Positions 46,684 to 59,437 of a stretch of DNA of 64,000 bases are shown here, piece after piece. The position numbers and the translations under genes are program-made. The DNA is from Plotosus lineatus (taxonomy: Eukaryota; Chordata; Actinopteri; Siluriformes; Plotosidae). The notes below the pieces were generated by a model, which was not told the origin of the DNA, searched no databases, and saw only the letters and a list, made by a program, of their open reading frames with translations. The stretch's first letter is position 1. Each line of letters opens with the position of its first letter. Where the stretch lies: contig JALRMN010000025.1 in NCBI GenBank assembly GCA_024760905.1, forward strand, positions 155,001 to 219,000. Reading direction: 5' to 3'.

Positions 46684-46818
46684 GTAACACAGGAGATGAT
46701 AAAAAAATATGAAAGTGGCATTCGGTTGAGTGAAATTGCAAAGAAGTATGGCCGAAACCCCTCTACAATCGGGACGATATTGAAGCAGAAGGAGGCCTTA
46801 AAAGCGGAGATACAGTGA
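46684..46818 (+). pseudogene. Tigger transposase N-terminal helix-turn-helix
   Basis: VTQEMIKKYESGIRLSEIAK, KYGRNPSTIGTILKQKEALK, AEIQ then stop. Same domain type as 43901-44125 but a different sequence, so it is a separate subfamily. The catalytic part is missing. Confidence 0.75.
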
Positions 46819-47164
46819 CAGAGGCAATTACTTTGGAAAAAGGAACCGCCATATTTAAGGACCTCGTGAAGGAGGGTGAGGGTTCTTCGGACCAGCAACC
46901 CCAGGTTTTTGAAGCATTGCATGGGTGGTTCGAGAAATTGAAAAAAATATAAATACGTTTCTTTTACATTTAACACATATTTTATACAAAATTGGTGTAC
47001 TTTTATAATTTTAAAAGGTTTATGGGGTAGTATTAGGAGTCTTGGAACAAATCATGCATTTTACATGTAAAATGCGGTTCAACTTACGAAAAATGCAGGT
47101 CACGATAAAGTCGCTGGAACGGATCAATTTTATAAGGTGAGGTACCACTGTGTGTATGTATATA

Positions 47165-47968
<804 letters not shown>

Positions 47969-48206
47969 TATACAATCCTCAAATTCATATGCAAAATAAA
48001 TATTTTTTTAAAAATTTAAATTACAAGACATATTTTGTTGAACAATCTTAACACCACCCAACTGACCTCTTTGTCAACAACATTTCTTTAAAATCTCTAG
48101 TGTGCACCACTGCATTCGAGTAAGGAGTCAGATATCGGTTCCTATTAAATCTTACTTCTAGTGGAATTTTTTCCTTCCACCATAAATGTGCCTGATATAG
48201 CAAATA

Positions 48207-49956
48207 GAGTAGGCCCTCAATATTCACGAGGGGTCGGTTCCGGCCCCTCCCGCGAATGAAGATAATCCGCGAATTTTGTACCTGGAAGTAAAACCCCATG
48301 CATCATATTACATGCGCAAAAGAGCAACTGGAAGTAAATACAGTCGGCCCTCTACTTACGAAAACCTCTGAATACTAAAAATCCAGGTTACGAAAAACAG
48401 TTTCCTAAATTTTCGTCCTCTGTATACGAAACAACCTCTTCTTACGAAAAGCAGCAAACGCCCCATTCAAAAATTCAAACGTGCCAATTAAAAATTCAAA
48501 CGCGCCATTCAAACAATCAAACAATGCGCAAGTTGCTCTCTCATTGGCTGTCTCCCAACTCTGAACTTTACCCATCCTGTACCCATACTTGTGAAGGAGA
48601 GTTGAACAGGACTGTTGGTTCGTGAGTTTTTATGAGAGTGATACGAAAAAGGCACTGAGATGGATTAATTTTAGAAGTAGAGGGCCGGCTCTACTATGTA
48701 TCTATTCCATGCGCTAAAATATGCTTCTTAAACACATTCTATAGACAGTCTTAATCATTAGTACAGTACAGACACTAGTACAGTAAAGATGCTCCCCAAT
48801 AACATTTTAGTTAGGTTCCCGTCGGCCAAACGTAAGGTGAAAAAAAAGTTGTTACTGTATGTTCCAGTGACTTCTGATGTTCATACTGCACTATACATAC
48901 ATAAATACCATCACCGTATCTCATAAAACACCCCGAAATTGATTATTATATACATAACGTAAATAAACAAAATAATATCAAATATATCAAATAATATCAA
49001 CATTAATTTCAAATAAATTCAATTAAAAAATAATAATTTCAAATAGATAATTTTAATCAAATTCACTCGTCAAATATCAAGAAAAAAGACTTTCTCCTGC
49101 AGAATACTCCAGCATTAAAGTCTTTTTCAATTTTTATTCCAGTACAGTGCCTAAGTGAATGTTTAGAACGTGTGTGCATGTGTCTGCTTTGGCTGAGGGG
49201 CGAGGTTGAGCTGCTCAGATTGAATGCAGTTCATACTTGAATGAAGTAATCTCATTTACTCCCTATAAACACAAACCGCACGCTCACCTTAATTAAGTCC
49301 TTCCCCTTTGAATATGAGGCATTTTTTGCAGGTGACAAACGGAGCTTGATCTTGCATGCTTAAAACATCAGGCTTAAAATATCAGAAGGCCGAATAGGCC
49401 GCACTTGGTCTCACAAGCTCCATTTGTCACCTGCAACAAACGTGTGATCGAATCCTCTTGTGCAGAGGTAAGCATGCTTGTGTTTATTGAGAGTAGATAA
49501 GAAAAGTGAAATTCAGGTGTGAGCCACGTAGCAGCTCAACCATGCCCCTTAGCCGGAGTGGACAGTTAGAGTTAGAGAACACAGCCATCAAAATCAAAGT
49601 CCCCCAAAACACAACCATAACAAAAAAGGCACTTCAGAGGAAACTGTTGCTTCTTCAGGAGGAAGTCTTATTTCTTCAGAAGAGACATCCATGATTACCT
49701 TTTCTATCGCTTAGCCAGAGAAGATGCACAGCATTTGAATGGCATCATAGAGCTTAACTGGTCATTAAAACACACTCAAAAAAAGGCTTATTGACAACTT
49801 GTGCACGAATGAGGAAAAAGGGGTGTTACATCTGCTCAACCAATCAGCAGGAAGGAGGACAGCCATTGGCTGATATTGAATGACGTGTCAGTTGCTTGGC
49901 AGTCCGCAAATGCTCAAACCGTGAGTGCAAAACCGTGAATAGTCAAGGGCCTACTG
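48207..49956. mobile_element. Large non-autonomous Tigger-like element with nested element 5
   Basis: Ends GAGTAGGCCCTCAATATTCA CG on the left and complement CAGTAGGCCCTTGACTATTC ACGG on the right, with TA at 48205-48206 and 49957-49958. 1750 bp including the nested 350-bp element. No transposase frame recognised; the open frame at 49506-49694 has no known relative. Confidence 0.72.
48341..48690 (+). mobile_element. Tigger-like MITE 5, nested
   Basis: Left CAGTCGGCCCTCTACTTACG AAAACC, right part complement of AGAAGTAGAGGGCCGGCT. Interior AAGTTGCTCTCTCATTGGCT and GAAGGAGAGTTGAACAGGAC are shared with elements 3 and 4. About 350 bp. Confidence 0.75.
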
Positions 49957-49974
49957 TAATGCTGTTTGTATTGA

Positions 49975-50005
<31 letters not shown>

Positions 50006-50563
50006 TTTTCCGCTAAGTCCAGGGTCGGGTCGCGGGGGCAGCAACCTCAGCAAAGAGGTCCAGACGTCCCTCTCCCAAGCCACTTCCTCCAACTCTCCCG
50101 GGGGGACACTGAGGCGGTCCCAGACAAGCCGAGAGACATAGTCCCTCCAGCGTGTTCTAGGTCGACCCCGGGATCTCTTCCTGGTTGGACATGCCCGAAA
50201 CACCACAACAGGGAGGCGTCCGGGGGGCATTCTGACCAGATGCCCGAGCCACCTCAACTGGCCTCTCTCAATGCAGAGGAGCAGAGGATCTACTCCAAGC
50301 TCTCCCCGGATGGCGGAGATTCTCACATATCTCTAAGGGAGAACCCCACCACCCGGCGAAGGAAGCTCATTTCAGCCGCGTTTATTCGTGATCTTTTTCT
50401 TTCGGTCATTACCTAAAGCTCGTGACCATAGGTGAGGGTTGGAACGTAGATCAACTGGTAAAATGGAGAGCTTCGCCTTGTGGCTCAGCTCCTTCTTCAC
50501 CACGACGGACCGGTACAGGCACCGCTTAACAGCAGAGGCTTCAGTGATCCGTCTGTCGATCTC

Positions 50564-51586
50564 TCACTCCATCCTTCCCTCACTCGTAAACAAGACCCCA
50601 AGATACTTAAACTCCTCCACTTGGGGCAGGACCTCATTCCCGACCCGGAGGGTGCATTCCACCATTGTCCAACTGAGAACCATGACCTCGGACTTGGAGG
50701 TACTGATCTTCATCCCGGCTGCTTCGCACTCAGCTGCGAATCGCTCCAATGAGAGCTGGAGGGCCCGACTTGATGAAGCCAAAAGGACAACATCATCCGC
50801 AGAAAGATGAGATGATATCTAATGGCCACCAAACCAGAAACCCTCATCGCCTCGACTGCAAAAGAATTTCTGTCCATAAAAATTATGAACAGAATCGGTG
50901 ACAAAGGACAGCCTTTGGGGACTCCAACTCCCACTGGAAACGAATACAGCGACCGAATAGCTCGTAGCAATGGATCCGGAACGCCGTACTCTCAAAGCAC
51001 GCCCCACAACATCGTTCGAGGGACACGGTTGAAAGCCTTCTCCAAATCCACAAAGCACATGTGGACAGATTGGGCAAACTCCCATGCCCCGTCCAGAGTC
51101 CTGTGGCATGTATAGAGTTGGTCAAGAGTGCTGCGGCCAGGACGAAAACCACATTGTTCCTCCTGAATCCGAGGTTCGACAATCGGTCGGATCCTCCTCT
51201 CTAGTACCCCTGCATAGACTTTCCCAGGTAGGCTGAGGAGTGTAATTCCCCGATAATTGGAACACACCCTCCGGACCCCTTCTTAAAAATTGAGACCACC
51301 ACCCCAGTTTGCCAATCCAGAGGTACAGCCCCTGATGACCACGCGATGTTGCAGAGACATGTCAACCAAGACAGTCCTACAACATCCAGAGCCCTGAGAT
51401 ATTGGGGGCGGATCTCGTCCAACCCCGGAGCTCGACCACCAAGGAGCTTTTTGACAACCTCAGTGACCTCCACTCCAGTGATGGGCGGACCCTCACCTGA
51501 ACCCCCAGGGTCTTCCTCTTCAACGGAGGGCATGTTGGTGGGATTGAGGAGGTCCTCAAAGGATTAGCTCCAACTCTCAACAACAT
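50564..51586 (-). pseudogene. Rex3 reverse transcriptase, in pieces
   Basis: Frames 51201-51533, 50992-51267, 50710-50970 and 50564-50782 give VVKKLLGGRAPGLDEIRPQY, WSSGAVPLDWQTGVVVSIFK, NYRGITLLSLPGKVYAGVLE, EEQCGFRPGRSTLDQLY, CFVDLEKAFNRVPRTMLWGV, PKGCPLSPILFIIFMDRN, an ADDVVLLAS catalytic block near 50790, and VEEFKYLGVLFTSEGRM. Single-base shifts separate them. Confidence 0.88.
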
Positions 51587-53183
51587 CCCCAGTCAAGGTA
51601 AGCAGCTCCCCACCTCCACAAACAGTGTTTGTGAAGAACTGCTTCCCACTCCTGAGGTGTCGGATGGTGGCCCAGAACCTTTTTGAGGCCAACCGATAAT
51701 CACTCTCCAGGCCCTCACCGAACTCCTCCCATGCCCGATATTTTGCATCTGCGACAGCCTCGGCTGCAGCACGTTTGGTCTGCCAGTACCCTTTTGCTGC
51801 CTTGGGAGTCCCACAGGCTAATAAAACCCGATAGACCTCCTTCTTCAGCTGGACGGCCCCCTTCACCGCAGGTGTCCACCACCGGGTTTGGGGATTACCG
51901 CCACGACAAGCACCGATGACCTTACGGCCACAGCTGTGGGCTGCCGCCTCAGCAATGGTGGCACGAAACATGGCCCATTCGGATTCCATGTCCCCCGCCT
52001 CCTCCGGAACTTGGTTGTAGCTCTGCCGGAGGTGGGAGTTAAAGGCCTCTCGGACAGTGGACTCCGCCAAATGTTCCCAGCAGACCCTGATTACACGCTT
52101 GGGCCTGCCAGGTCTGGAAGTCAACCTCCCACACCACCGAAGACAACTCACCACCAGGTAGTGATCGGTAGACAGCTCAGCTCCTCTCTTCACCCGAGTG
52201 TCCAGAACATATGGTCGCAAGTCCGATGACACAACTACAAAGTCAATCATCGAACTGCGACCTAGGGTGTCCTGGTGCCAAGTGCGCTTATGGACACCCT
52301 TATGTTCGAACATGGTGTTCGTGATAGACAAACTATGACGAGCACAGAAGTCCAACAACGAAACACCATTCGGATTCAGACTGGAGAGTTCGTGCAACGA
52401 TAGTGTGACCTGGAAGGGTGTGATCGGTAGGTACGGCCTCTCCAGGTCACACTATCGTTGCCCACATGGGCGTTGAAGTCTCCCAAGACAATAAGCGAGT
52501 CTCCCGAGGGAGCGTTCTCCAACACCCCCCCCCCCCCCCAAAGACTCCAAAAAGGTTGGGTTCTCTGAACTGTCATTTGGTGCATAAGCACAAATAACAG
52601 CCAGGACCCATCCCCCCACCCGAAGACGGAGGGAAGCTACCCTTTCGTCAACCGGGAAGAACCCCAACATTTGGGCACCGAGACGGGGGGCAACAAGAAT
52701 ACCCACACCGGCTCGCCACCTCTCCCCATGAGCAACTCCAGAATAGAAGAAGGTCCAGCCTCTTTCGAGATGGATGGTTCCAGAGCCCAAGCTATGCGTT
52801 GAGGTGAGACCGACTATATCTAGTCGGTATCTCTCCACCTCACGCACCAAATCAAGCTCCTTTCCCGCCAGAGAGGTGACATCCCATGTCCCGAGGGTCA
52901 GAGTAAGTAGCCGAGGATTGGTCCGACAGAACCCATGCCTTTGGCTGCCACCCATCTCACACTGCACCCGACCCCTAAAACTCCTCCCACAGGTGGTGGG
53001 TCCATGAGAGGGCGGACCCATGGCTCGTTTTTGGACTAGGCCTGGCCAGGCTCCATGGGCATAAGCCCGACCACCAGGCGCTCGCCTTCGAGCCCCTCCC
53101 CTGGGCCTGGCTCCAGGAGGGAACCCCGGTGACATGCATCCGGGCAAGGGAGACTGCTTCCTGTGCTCTCTCTCAGATGTCAT
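51564..53183 (-). pseudogene. Rex3 endonuclease and linker
   Basis: 52452-53183 contains the N-terminus, TLGTWDVTSLAGKELDLVRE, DIVGLTSTHSLGSGTIHLER and [20 protein letters not shown]. 51564-52397 continues with [52 protein letters not shown] and WAMFRATIAEAAAHSCGRKV. The switch at about 52395-52460 coincides with the inverted duplication, which cuts between GDFNAHVGN and the next block. Confidence 0.88.
52394..52461. repeat. Small inverted duplication, 20-bp arms
   Basis: GCAACGATAGTGTGACCTGG at 52394-52413 and its exact complement at 52442-52461. Compared with Rex3 at 59640-59700, the 48 bases 52394-52441 are an inverted copy of this stretch. Confidence 0.9.
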
Positions 53184-53310
53184 GTGTCATAGGGTTTTTT
53201 GAATTCGACTTTAAATAACCAAACTGTAAAAATTAAAAAGCCTACGATTTTTAATTTCAGTTTTTATTTGATAGGTAATCAAATCAATAAAGACATGATG
53301 AACTGCAGAA

Positions 53311-53395
53311 GGAGCAGTTGTGGCTTGGTGGTATAGGGCGCTGGATCGCTGATCCTAAGTTTTGGGTTCCAGTCCCACTTTCTACAAGCTCATAC
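53311..53395 (+). mobile_element. tRNA-headed SINE, head only
   Basis: GTGGCTTGGTGGTATAGGGC, GCTGGATCGCTGATCC and GGGTTCCAGTCCCAC equal the head of the copies at 4028 and 32371. Head only, ending at the start of the body. Confidence 0.78.
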
Positions 53396-53933
53396 ATAGC
53401 AACAGCAAAATACACTTTCAGCGGAACTTTGTGTGTGTGTGTGGGGGGGGGTGTCAACATATATTCCACTTAGTCTATGCTAGATGATAATTATTTGTAA
53501 ACATATATGTATTTGCAATATAATATATACACAGAATTGAGAATTGGGTCAACCATGGGTCAATGTTTTGTGTTGTAGAACTGAAAGATGAACAAACACA
53601 AATATTTCCTGTAAACCACTTTATAAATTTGAAACATTTTCAACTATCTATCCCAGCCTGCTAGTTATTAATTAATGTTGAGATACTACTCAGGTAAATA
53701 ACAACAACAGTGTATTAATTTATATGACAACCATCACCAATGTGTTGAGTATTTTAAAATCGAACATGAATTACTTAAGCTGCAAATAAAAAAAAAAAAA
53801 AAAGAATAAAACGAAAATAAAATTCCCATACATATTAAACTGTTACCAACAATGCAAGTAAGTTTATCACACAAAGATTTTACCAATACAGATTACTTTT
53901 ATTTAGTTACATTTCAATGGGATTTCACGTAAT
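53396..53933. other. Gene-free interval
   Basis: AT-rich; GT/G run at 53430-53450, A run at 53789-53803. Nothing else. Confidence 0.5.
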
Positions 53934-54275
53934 CTAAACAAAATAAATATTGAGTAATTCCCTCTGAGTGGCTTGTCTGTCGGCCATAAGTGCAATACAT
54001 CCGCAAGATCCATAATTGATCAGGTCATTGCAATAAAAACACAAGACCCTGCCAGCGATGTCAGATTTCTTTATAAAACTTGCCAAAGGTTCCAATACGT
54101 TCTGAGTCTGTTTGCAGATTTTCACCTCAAATTTCACAATCTTTTCTAGCCATTCCCACTTAAACTTATTCTTAACATCGTTATCTATGTCTGACAGATG
54201 GGATTCCTCTTCTTTCATTAATGTACGCACTATTTTAAACACAAAACTCTGCAAATTTCCGTTGGGCCGAGTCAC
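53934..54275 (-). pseudogene. Transposase-like N-terminal fragment (family E)
   Basis: 113-codon frame: SFVFKIVRTLMKEEESHLSD, KNKFKWEWLEKIVKFEVKIC, VLEPLASFIKKSDIAGRVLC, FYCNDLINYGSCGC. The CxxC with a following Gly-rich turn looks like the opening of a BED-like zinc finger in hAT/ZBED-type transposases; a matching C-terminal part was not found. The sequence upstream is the 5' region of family E. Identity as a transposase is inferred. Confidence 0.45.
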
Positions 54276-54620
54276 ATTACATGAAGCTGAGCCGAGTCAC
54301 TTTACATTCAGCTTAAAACAGCCAATCAATGAGCGACTTACAATATGTGAGGCACTCCACCATAAGTAGGCACTTGAAGCAAGTTCTCTTGCTTGTGCTT
54401 GAGACAAAGCACGGCTTCTCCAGACTTCCAGTCTTTCAAGTGAGCAAGGGCGCCGTTGAATACTTGTTTAGTACTCAGCTTGCACTGATGTGAGTCACCA
54501 GCAGAGCAGAGTTCTCTTTCTTTGCTGGATTAGGGTTTTCATTTATTTTACAACTCTCTCTGCTTTCTCTAATTTCAGTAACTGAGTATGCATGGTAGAT
54601 TGCGCCGATCTTGAGCTGTG
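54260..54620 (-). mobile_element. Transposon family E, 5' region
   Basis: The reverse complement matches 60365-60650: AGTACTAAACAAGTATTCAA, GATGTGAGTCACCAGC versus the plus-strand copy, and about two units of the 25-bp motif (GAGTCACATTACATGAAGCT on the plus strand). Confidence 0.65.
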
Positions 54621-55827
54621 CACAGATGTTTCAAGATGCTCAAAGAAAGAGACTTTTTGTGAATGTATCCAGTTATGTGTTTGTGTAATGTAATGAAATA
54701 GAGGCAGACAAAAAGCACATGGCATTTGCAACACATGCATCACAATGCTCATACATCCGATCATTCCCATATGTGCATATTTTTATGACTTTGTAGTACC
54801 AAATTTCTCATAATTACTAACATCACACCATCAGAATCTTGTTCAAAACGAAAAGACAAAAGTCAAAATTTTAACTTACCTACAATCACAGTCTCAACAA
54901 ATAGAATAAAGAATCCAATACAAAATGGGCACCAGCTGCTCAGCCTCAGCCTGTTGCCTCTCAACATGCACAATGTGTTGTGGTTCTGATGTAATGTGTG
55001 TTTGGTCTCATAGTAACCTCTGCACTGTACTAATGTATGTAACATGACATAGTATGTTTAGAATAGCTGTACACTTGGTTGGATTTATTGTATCGATCAG
55101 AAACATGATTGAGGGGTACAGTTAGGAATCTGTGATAAAATGTTCAAAAACTGAAATAATATAAACAGCTGTCATTTTAAAACTTGCCATAGTAGTTACT
55201 ATATGTTCAATTTAAGGTTTGATCAAATAATATCTAAATAAATTGTGCATCTTGGCAATTTTATCTTAAAATATCCTCAAATACTTTTGTAACAAAAGTT
55301 GTGATGCAACCATTTGTACTTTAAGAGGACCAATTGCATATAATTAGTGTTTATTCAATCAATTAAGAATGAAGTCACAAATTCTACCCAATATTTTACT
55401 CCAAGCATTTCAAGAGCACACTTTTACTTTCTGTAAATTTTCTGTTATTTCAGATCAAATCTTCAAAAAATATCAAATAAAATCCACTGCCCCCAAAAAT
55501 GAGGTGTGGCCAATTAAAGCATAAACTGTAACTTTACCATCATCGCGGTTGTGCTTATTTGTTTCAGACACACACACCTGTAAACAGACACTACTCTTTC
55601 CCTCTTTTGCTGTGACACAAACTGTTCGATGTTGTAGAAAGTAACATGTAATACACAGGGCTGTAGTCGGATGCACATGCGACTTTATTAAAAAAAAAAG
55701 AGTCAAATTTTGAGTTTAGACAAACCTAACATAATGATGCAATGAGGCTGGGTCTATTGTTTACAAATGACAGACTGAATGTGCCCCTCCTTCTTCCCAG
55801 TTCAGTTATATATACTGTATATCATTA
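54621..55827. other. Gene-free interval
   Basis: About 1.2 kb of AT-rich DNA with no recognised repeat or coding signal. Confidence 0.5.
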
Positions 55828-55989
<162 letters not shown>

Positions 55990-56455
55990 CAGGTATACCT
56001 CGGCTTAAGTTGTTTCGAGTTAAGTCGTTTTCGATTATACATCGGTTTTCAAAAAAGTATAGAAAAATTTTTAAAAATATAATAAAATTAAAGTTTAATA
56101 AAGATTAATGAAATAGATCTTATTTGGTATGGTCTGTGCTGGCTGGAGGCGTTAACTTTCTTCATTCATAGCAAGCGTTGGCGTGGGGCGTGGCTGCTAC
56201 CTGCAGGTGAGGTCCAGAGAGCACACCCGTTTCCATTCAGCAAGCAGCAATCAGCGAGTTATAAATAATATAAATTATTTCCAGTTATTTCGATTTTCCA
56301 AAGTGCAAAATAAAATCTTTTTACATGGTCTCCTGCATCTTTGGGTCCGACGCATATGCTCCTCAACATTATTAACCATATTGAAAATTGCATTGATGAA
56401 TAAAGTACAGAACTCGGAATGGTTATTTTATGTTTAGTCTTGACAAGTAAATGTG

Positions 56456-56456
<1 letters not shown>
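55990..56456 (+). mobile_element. Tigger/mariner-like non-autonomous element, partial
   Basis: Left end CAGGTATACCTCGGCTTAAG, then GGTCTGTGCTGGCTGGAGGC and TGGTCTCCTGCATCT blocks. Same family as 10085-10613, which is in the opposite orientation. The right terminal repeat is lost in a TA run. Confidence 0.65.
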
Positions 56457-56494
<38 letters not shown>

Positions 56495-56509
56495 AATTTA
56501 TTTTTTTTG

Positions 56510-56840
56510 TTCCTTTCGGCTTTTTCCCTTTTCTCGGGAGTCGCCATAGCGAATCATCTGATTGGCACATTTGATTTGGCATAGATTTTTACGTCAGATG
56601 CCCTTCTTGTCACAACCCTTTTTTTAGCAAGGGACAGAAACATGCTGAGGGCTTTGCAGCCAACTCTTTACGAAAGTCAGCAATGGTTCTTTTACATTCC
56701 TCTCACCATAGACAGTGAGAGACATGGCCTGCCTTTGACAACCTAGTTAGCCGCACTGGGGGGACAGTGACAAACTTGTGGGGACTCGAACACCCAACCT
56801 GAGGATCAGCGATCCTGCGCCCTATCCACTAGACCACCAC
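56510..56840 (-). mobile_element. tRNA-headed SINE with RTE-type tail, full length
   Basis: Plus strand: CCTTTCGGCTTTTTCCCTTT (RTE 3' complement), GATGCCCTTCTTGTCACAAC (RTE 5' complement), body, and head complement CCCTATCCACTAGACCACCA C. Both sides are simple repeats (TA/T on the left, CA/TA on the right), so no clean duplication can be read. Confidence 0.92.
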
Positions 56841-56888
56841 ACACACATACACACACACACACACACACACTATATATATATATATATA
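56841..56888. repeat. (CA)n-(TA)n microsatellite
   Basis: CA units followed by TA units. Confidence 0.9.
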
Positions 56889-57280
56889 TGACCTGAAAAC
56901 TACATGATCTCGACTTTACTAATGATGTGGCTTTACTCTCCTTCACAAGACAAAAAATGCAGCACAAGATAACTAAAATGAATGAAGAAGCCAATTGGGC
57001 CGATTCAGACTCAATCTGAGATCATCTAAAGAACTAATTCACAGAATGAAACAAAGGTTATCACTGGACACAAGATGTTAAGGATGTCGTGGAATTCACA
57101 AATCAGAGCGAAAGATCCCAGTGTTACCCGTTTTTCTATATGGATGGTAAATATGAAAGATAAAAAGGGAGACATGCAACCTCAAAAGTTCCACGTAAGT
57201 TGTTTATGTGGAATCCCCCGTGTCCGATGGCAGGATCACATCAGGAATGAGCAGCTACTTGAAAGAGCAGGGATGAAACC
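56889..57280 (+). mobile_element. Second RTE-type LINE family, fragment
   Basis: Same as 23845-24225 in opposite orientation: CTTTACTAATGATGTGGC (F-T-N-D in place of FADD), then MLRMSWNSQIRAKDPSVTRF and CGIPRVRWQDHIRNEQLLER, AGMKP. It is cut by the GAT-type tail of the Rex3 copy that follows. Confidence 0.78.
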
Positions 57281-57379
57281 ATCATCATCATCATCATCAT
57301 CATCTTCTTCCGCTTAGTCCAGGGTCGGGTCGCGGGGGCAGCAACCTTAGCAAAGAGGTCCAGACATCCCTCTCCCGAG

Positions 57380-58081
57380 CTACTTCCTCCAACTCCCCCG
57401 AGGGGACACCGAGGCGGTCCCAGACAAGCCGAGAGACATAGTCCCTCCAGCGTGTTCTAGGTCGACCCCGGGGTCTCCTCCCGGTTGGACATGCCCGAAA
57501 CACCACACCAGGGAGGCGTCCGGGGGCATTCTGACCAGATGCCCGAGCCACCTCAACTGGCCCCTCTCAATGCGGAGGAGCAGCGGATCTACTCCGAGCT
57601 CTCCCCGGATGGCGGAGCTTCTCACCCTATCTCTAAGGGAGAACCCCGCCACCCGGCGAAGAAAGCTCATTTCAGCCGCTTGTATTTGTGATCTTGTTCT
57701 TTCGGTCATTACCCAAAGCTCGTGACCATAGGTGAGGGTTGGAACGTAGATCGACTGGTAAATTGAAAGCTTCGCCTTCCGGCTCAGCTCCTTTTTCACC
57801 ACGACGGACCGGTACAGGCACCGCTTAACAGCAGAGGCTGCAGCGATCCGTCTGTCGATCTCTCGCTCCATCCTTCCCTCACTCGTAAACAAGACCCCAA
57901 GATACTTAAACTCCTCCACTTGGGGCAGGACCTCATTCCCAACCCGGAGGGTGCATTCCACCATTGTCCGACTGAGAACCATGGCCTCGGACTTGGAGGT
58001 ACTGATCTTCATCCCGGCTGCTTCGCACTCAGCTGCGAATCGCTCCAATGAGAGCTGGAGGGCCCGACTTGATGAAGCCAA
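57380..58081 (-). pseudogene. Rex3 reverse transcriptase thumb and C-terminus
   Basis: 233 clean codons: SLERFAAECEAAGMKISTSK, VEEFKYLGVLFTSEGRMERE, IDRRIAAASAVKRCLYRSVV, LTYGHELWVMTERTRSQIQA, WLGHLVRMPP. One missing base near 57528 shifts the end (GRLPGVVFRACPTGRRPRGR at 57300-57551). Confidence 0.9.
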
Positions 58082-58084
58082 AGG

Positions 58085-59032
58085 ACAACATCATCCGCCA
58101 AAAAGCAGAGAGACGATATCTGATGGCCACCAAACCAGAACCCTCATCGCCTCGACTGCGCCTAGAAATTCTGTCCATAAAAATTATGAACAGAATCGGT
58201 GACAAAGGACAGCCTTGGCGGACTCCAACTCCCACTGGAAAGCGAATCCGACCTGCTGTTACCAATACGGACCAAACTCTGGCTCGGTGATACAGCGACC
58301 GAATAGCTCGTAACAGCGGATCCGAACGCCCGTGATTCTCGGAGCACACCCCACAAGATCTTTCGAGGGACACGGTCGAAAGCCTTCTCCAAATCCACAA
58401 AGCACATGTGGACAGATTGGGCAAACTCCCATGCCCTTCCAGAATCCTGTGGAGCGTATAGAGTTGGTCAAGAGTGCTGCGGCCAGGACGAAAACCACAT
58501 TGTTCCGAGGTTCGACTATCGGTCGGATCCTCCTCTCTAGTACCCCTGCATAGACTTTTCCAGGTAGGCTGAGGAGTGTAATTCCCCGATAATTGGAACA
58601 CACCCTCCGGTCCCCCTTCTGAAAAATTAGGACCACCACCCCAGTTTGCCAATCCAGAGGTACAGCCCCCGATGACCACGCGATGTTGCAGAGATGTGTC
58701 AACCAAGACAGTCCTACAACATCTAGAGCCCTGAGATATTCCGGGCGGATCTCGTCCAACCCCGGAGCTCGACCACCGAGGAGCTTTTTGACAACCTCAG
58801 TGACCTCCACTCCAGTGATGGGCGGACCCTCACCCGAACCCCCAGGGTCTTCCTCTTCCACGGAGGGCATGTTGGTGGGATTGAGAAGGTCCTCAAAGTA
58901 TTCCCTCCACCTCTCAACAACATCCCCAGTCAAGGTAAGCAGCTCCCCACCTCCACCGTAAACAGTGTTTGTGAAGAACTGCTTCCCCCTCCTGAGGCGT
59001 CGGATGGTGGCCCAGAACCTTTTTGAGGCCAA
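58085..59032 (-). pseudogene. Rex3 reverse transcriptase core
   Basis: Frames 58259-59032 and 58029-58706 carry ERWREYFEDLLNPTNMPSVE, VVKKLLGGRAPGLDEIRPEY, WSSGAVPLDWQTGVVVLIFQ, NYRGITLLSLPGKVYAGVLE, QCGFRPGRSTLDQLYTLHRI and GVRQGCPLSPILFIIFMDRI. One extra G at about 58100 breaks the catalytic FADD block. The two recalled Rex3 primer sites lie near 58196 and 58632. Confidence 0.9.
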
Positions 59033-59437
59033 CCGATAATCACTCTCCAGGCCCTCACCGAACTCCTCCCACGCCCGAGATTTTGCATCTGCGACAGCCT
59101 CAGCTGCAGCACGTTTGGCCTGCCGGAACCCGTTTGCTGCCTCAGGAGTCCCACAGGCTAATTAAACCTGATAGGCCTCCTTCTTCAGCTGGACGGCCCC
59201 CTTCACCACAGGTGTCCACCACCGGGTTCAGGGATTACCGCCACGACAAGCACCGACGACCTTACGGCCACAGCTATGGGCTGCCGCCTCAGCAATGGAG
59301 GCACGAAACATGGCCCATTCGGATTCCATGTCCCCCGCCTCCTCCGGAACTTGGTTGTAGCTCTGCTGGAGGTGGGAGTTAAAGGCCTCTCGGACAGGGG
59401 GCTCGGCCAAACGTTCCCAGCATTTCACGTTCCCTGA

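Larger units (their letters stand above)
45520..47150 (+). mobile_element. Tigger-like element 3, interrupted by an hAT
   Basis: Starts in ACCCTTTACGAAAGTCTCAC (outermost bases of the terminal repeat lost) and ends GGTGAGGTACCACTG. Holds a transposase start at 46684-46818. An hAT fills 45828-46585. Confidence 0.72.
49976..53190 (-). mobile_element. Rex3 copy, essentially full length
   Basis: 3.2 kb from a 5' end near 53190 to the (CAT)n-complement tail at 49976-50006. Contains all blocks of the family in order. Frames are interrupted, and a small inverted duplication at 52394-52461 disrupts the endonuclease. An extra C run lies at 52527-52540. Confidence 0.93.

Noticed and set aside
49506..49694. 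62-codon frame inside the large Tigger-like element as a gene
   Set aside because: No recognisable domain, short, and within a non-autonomous element.
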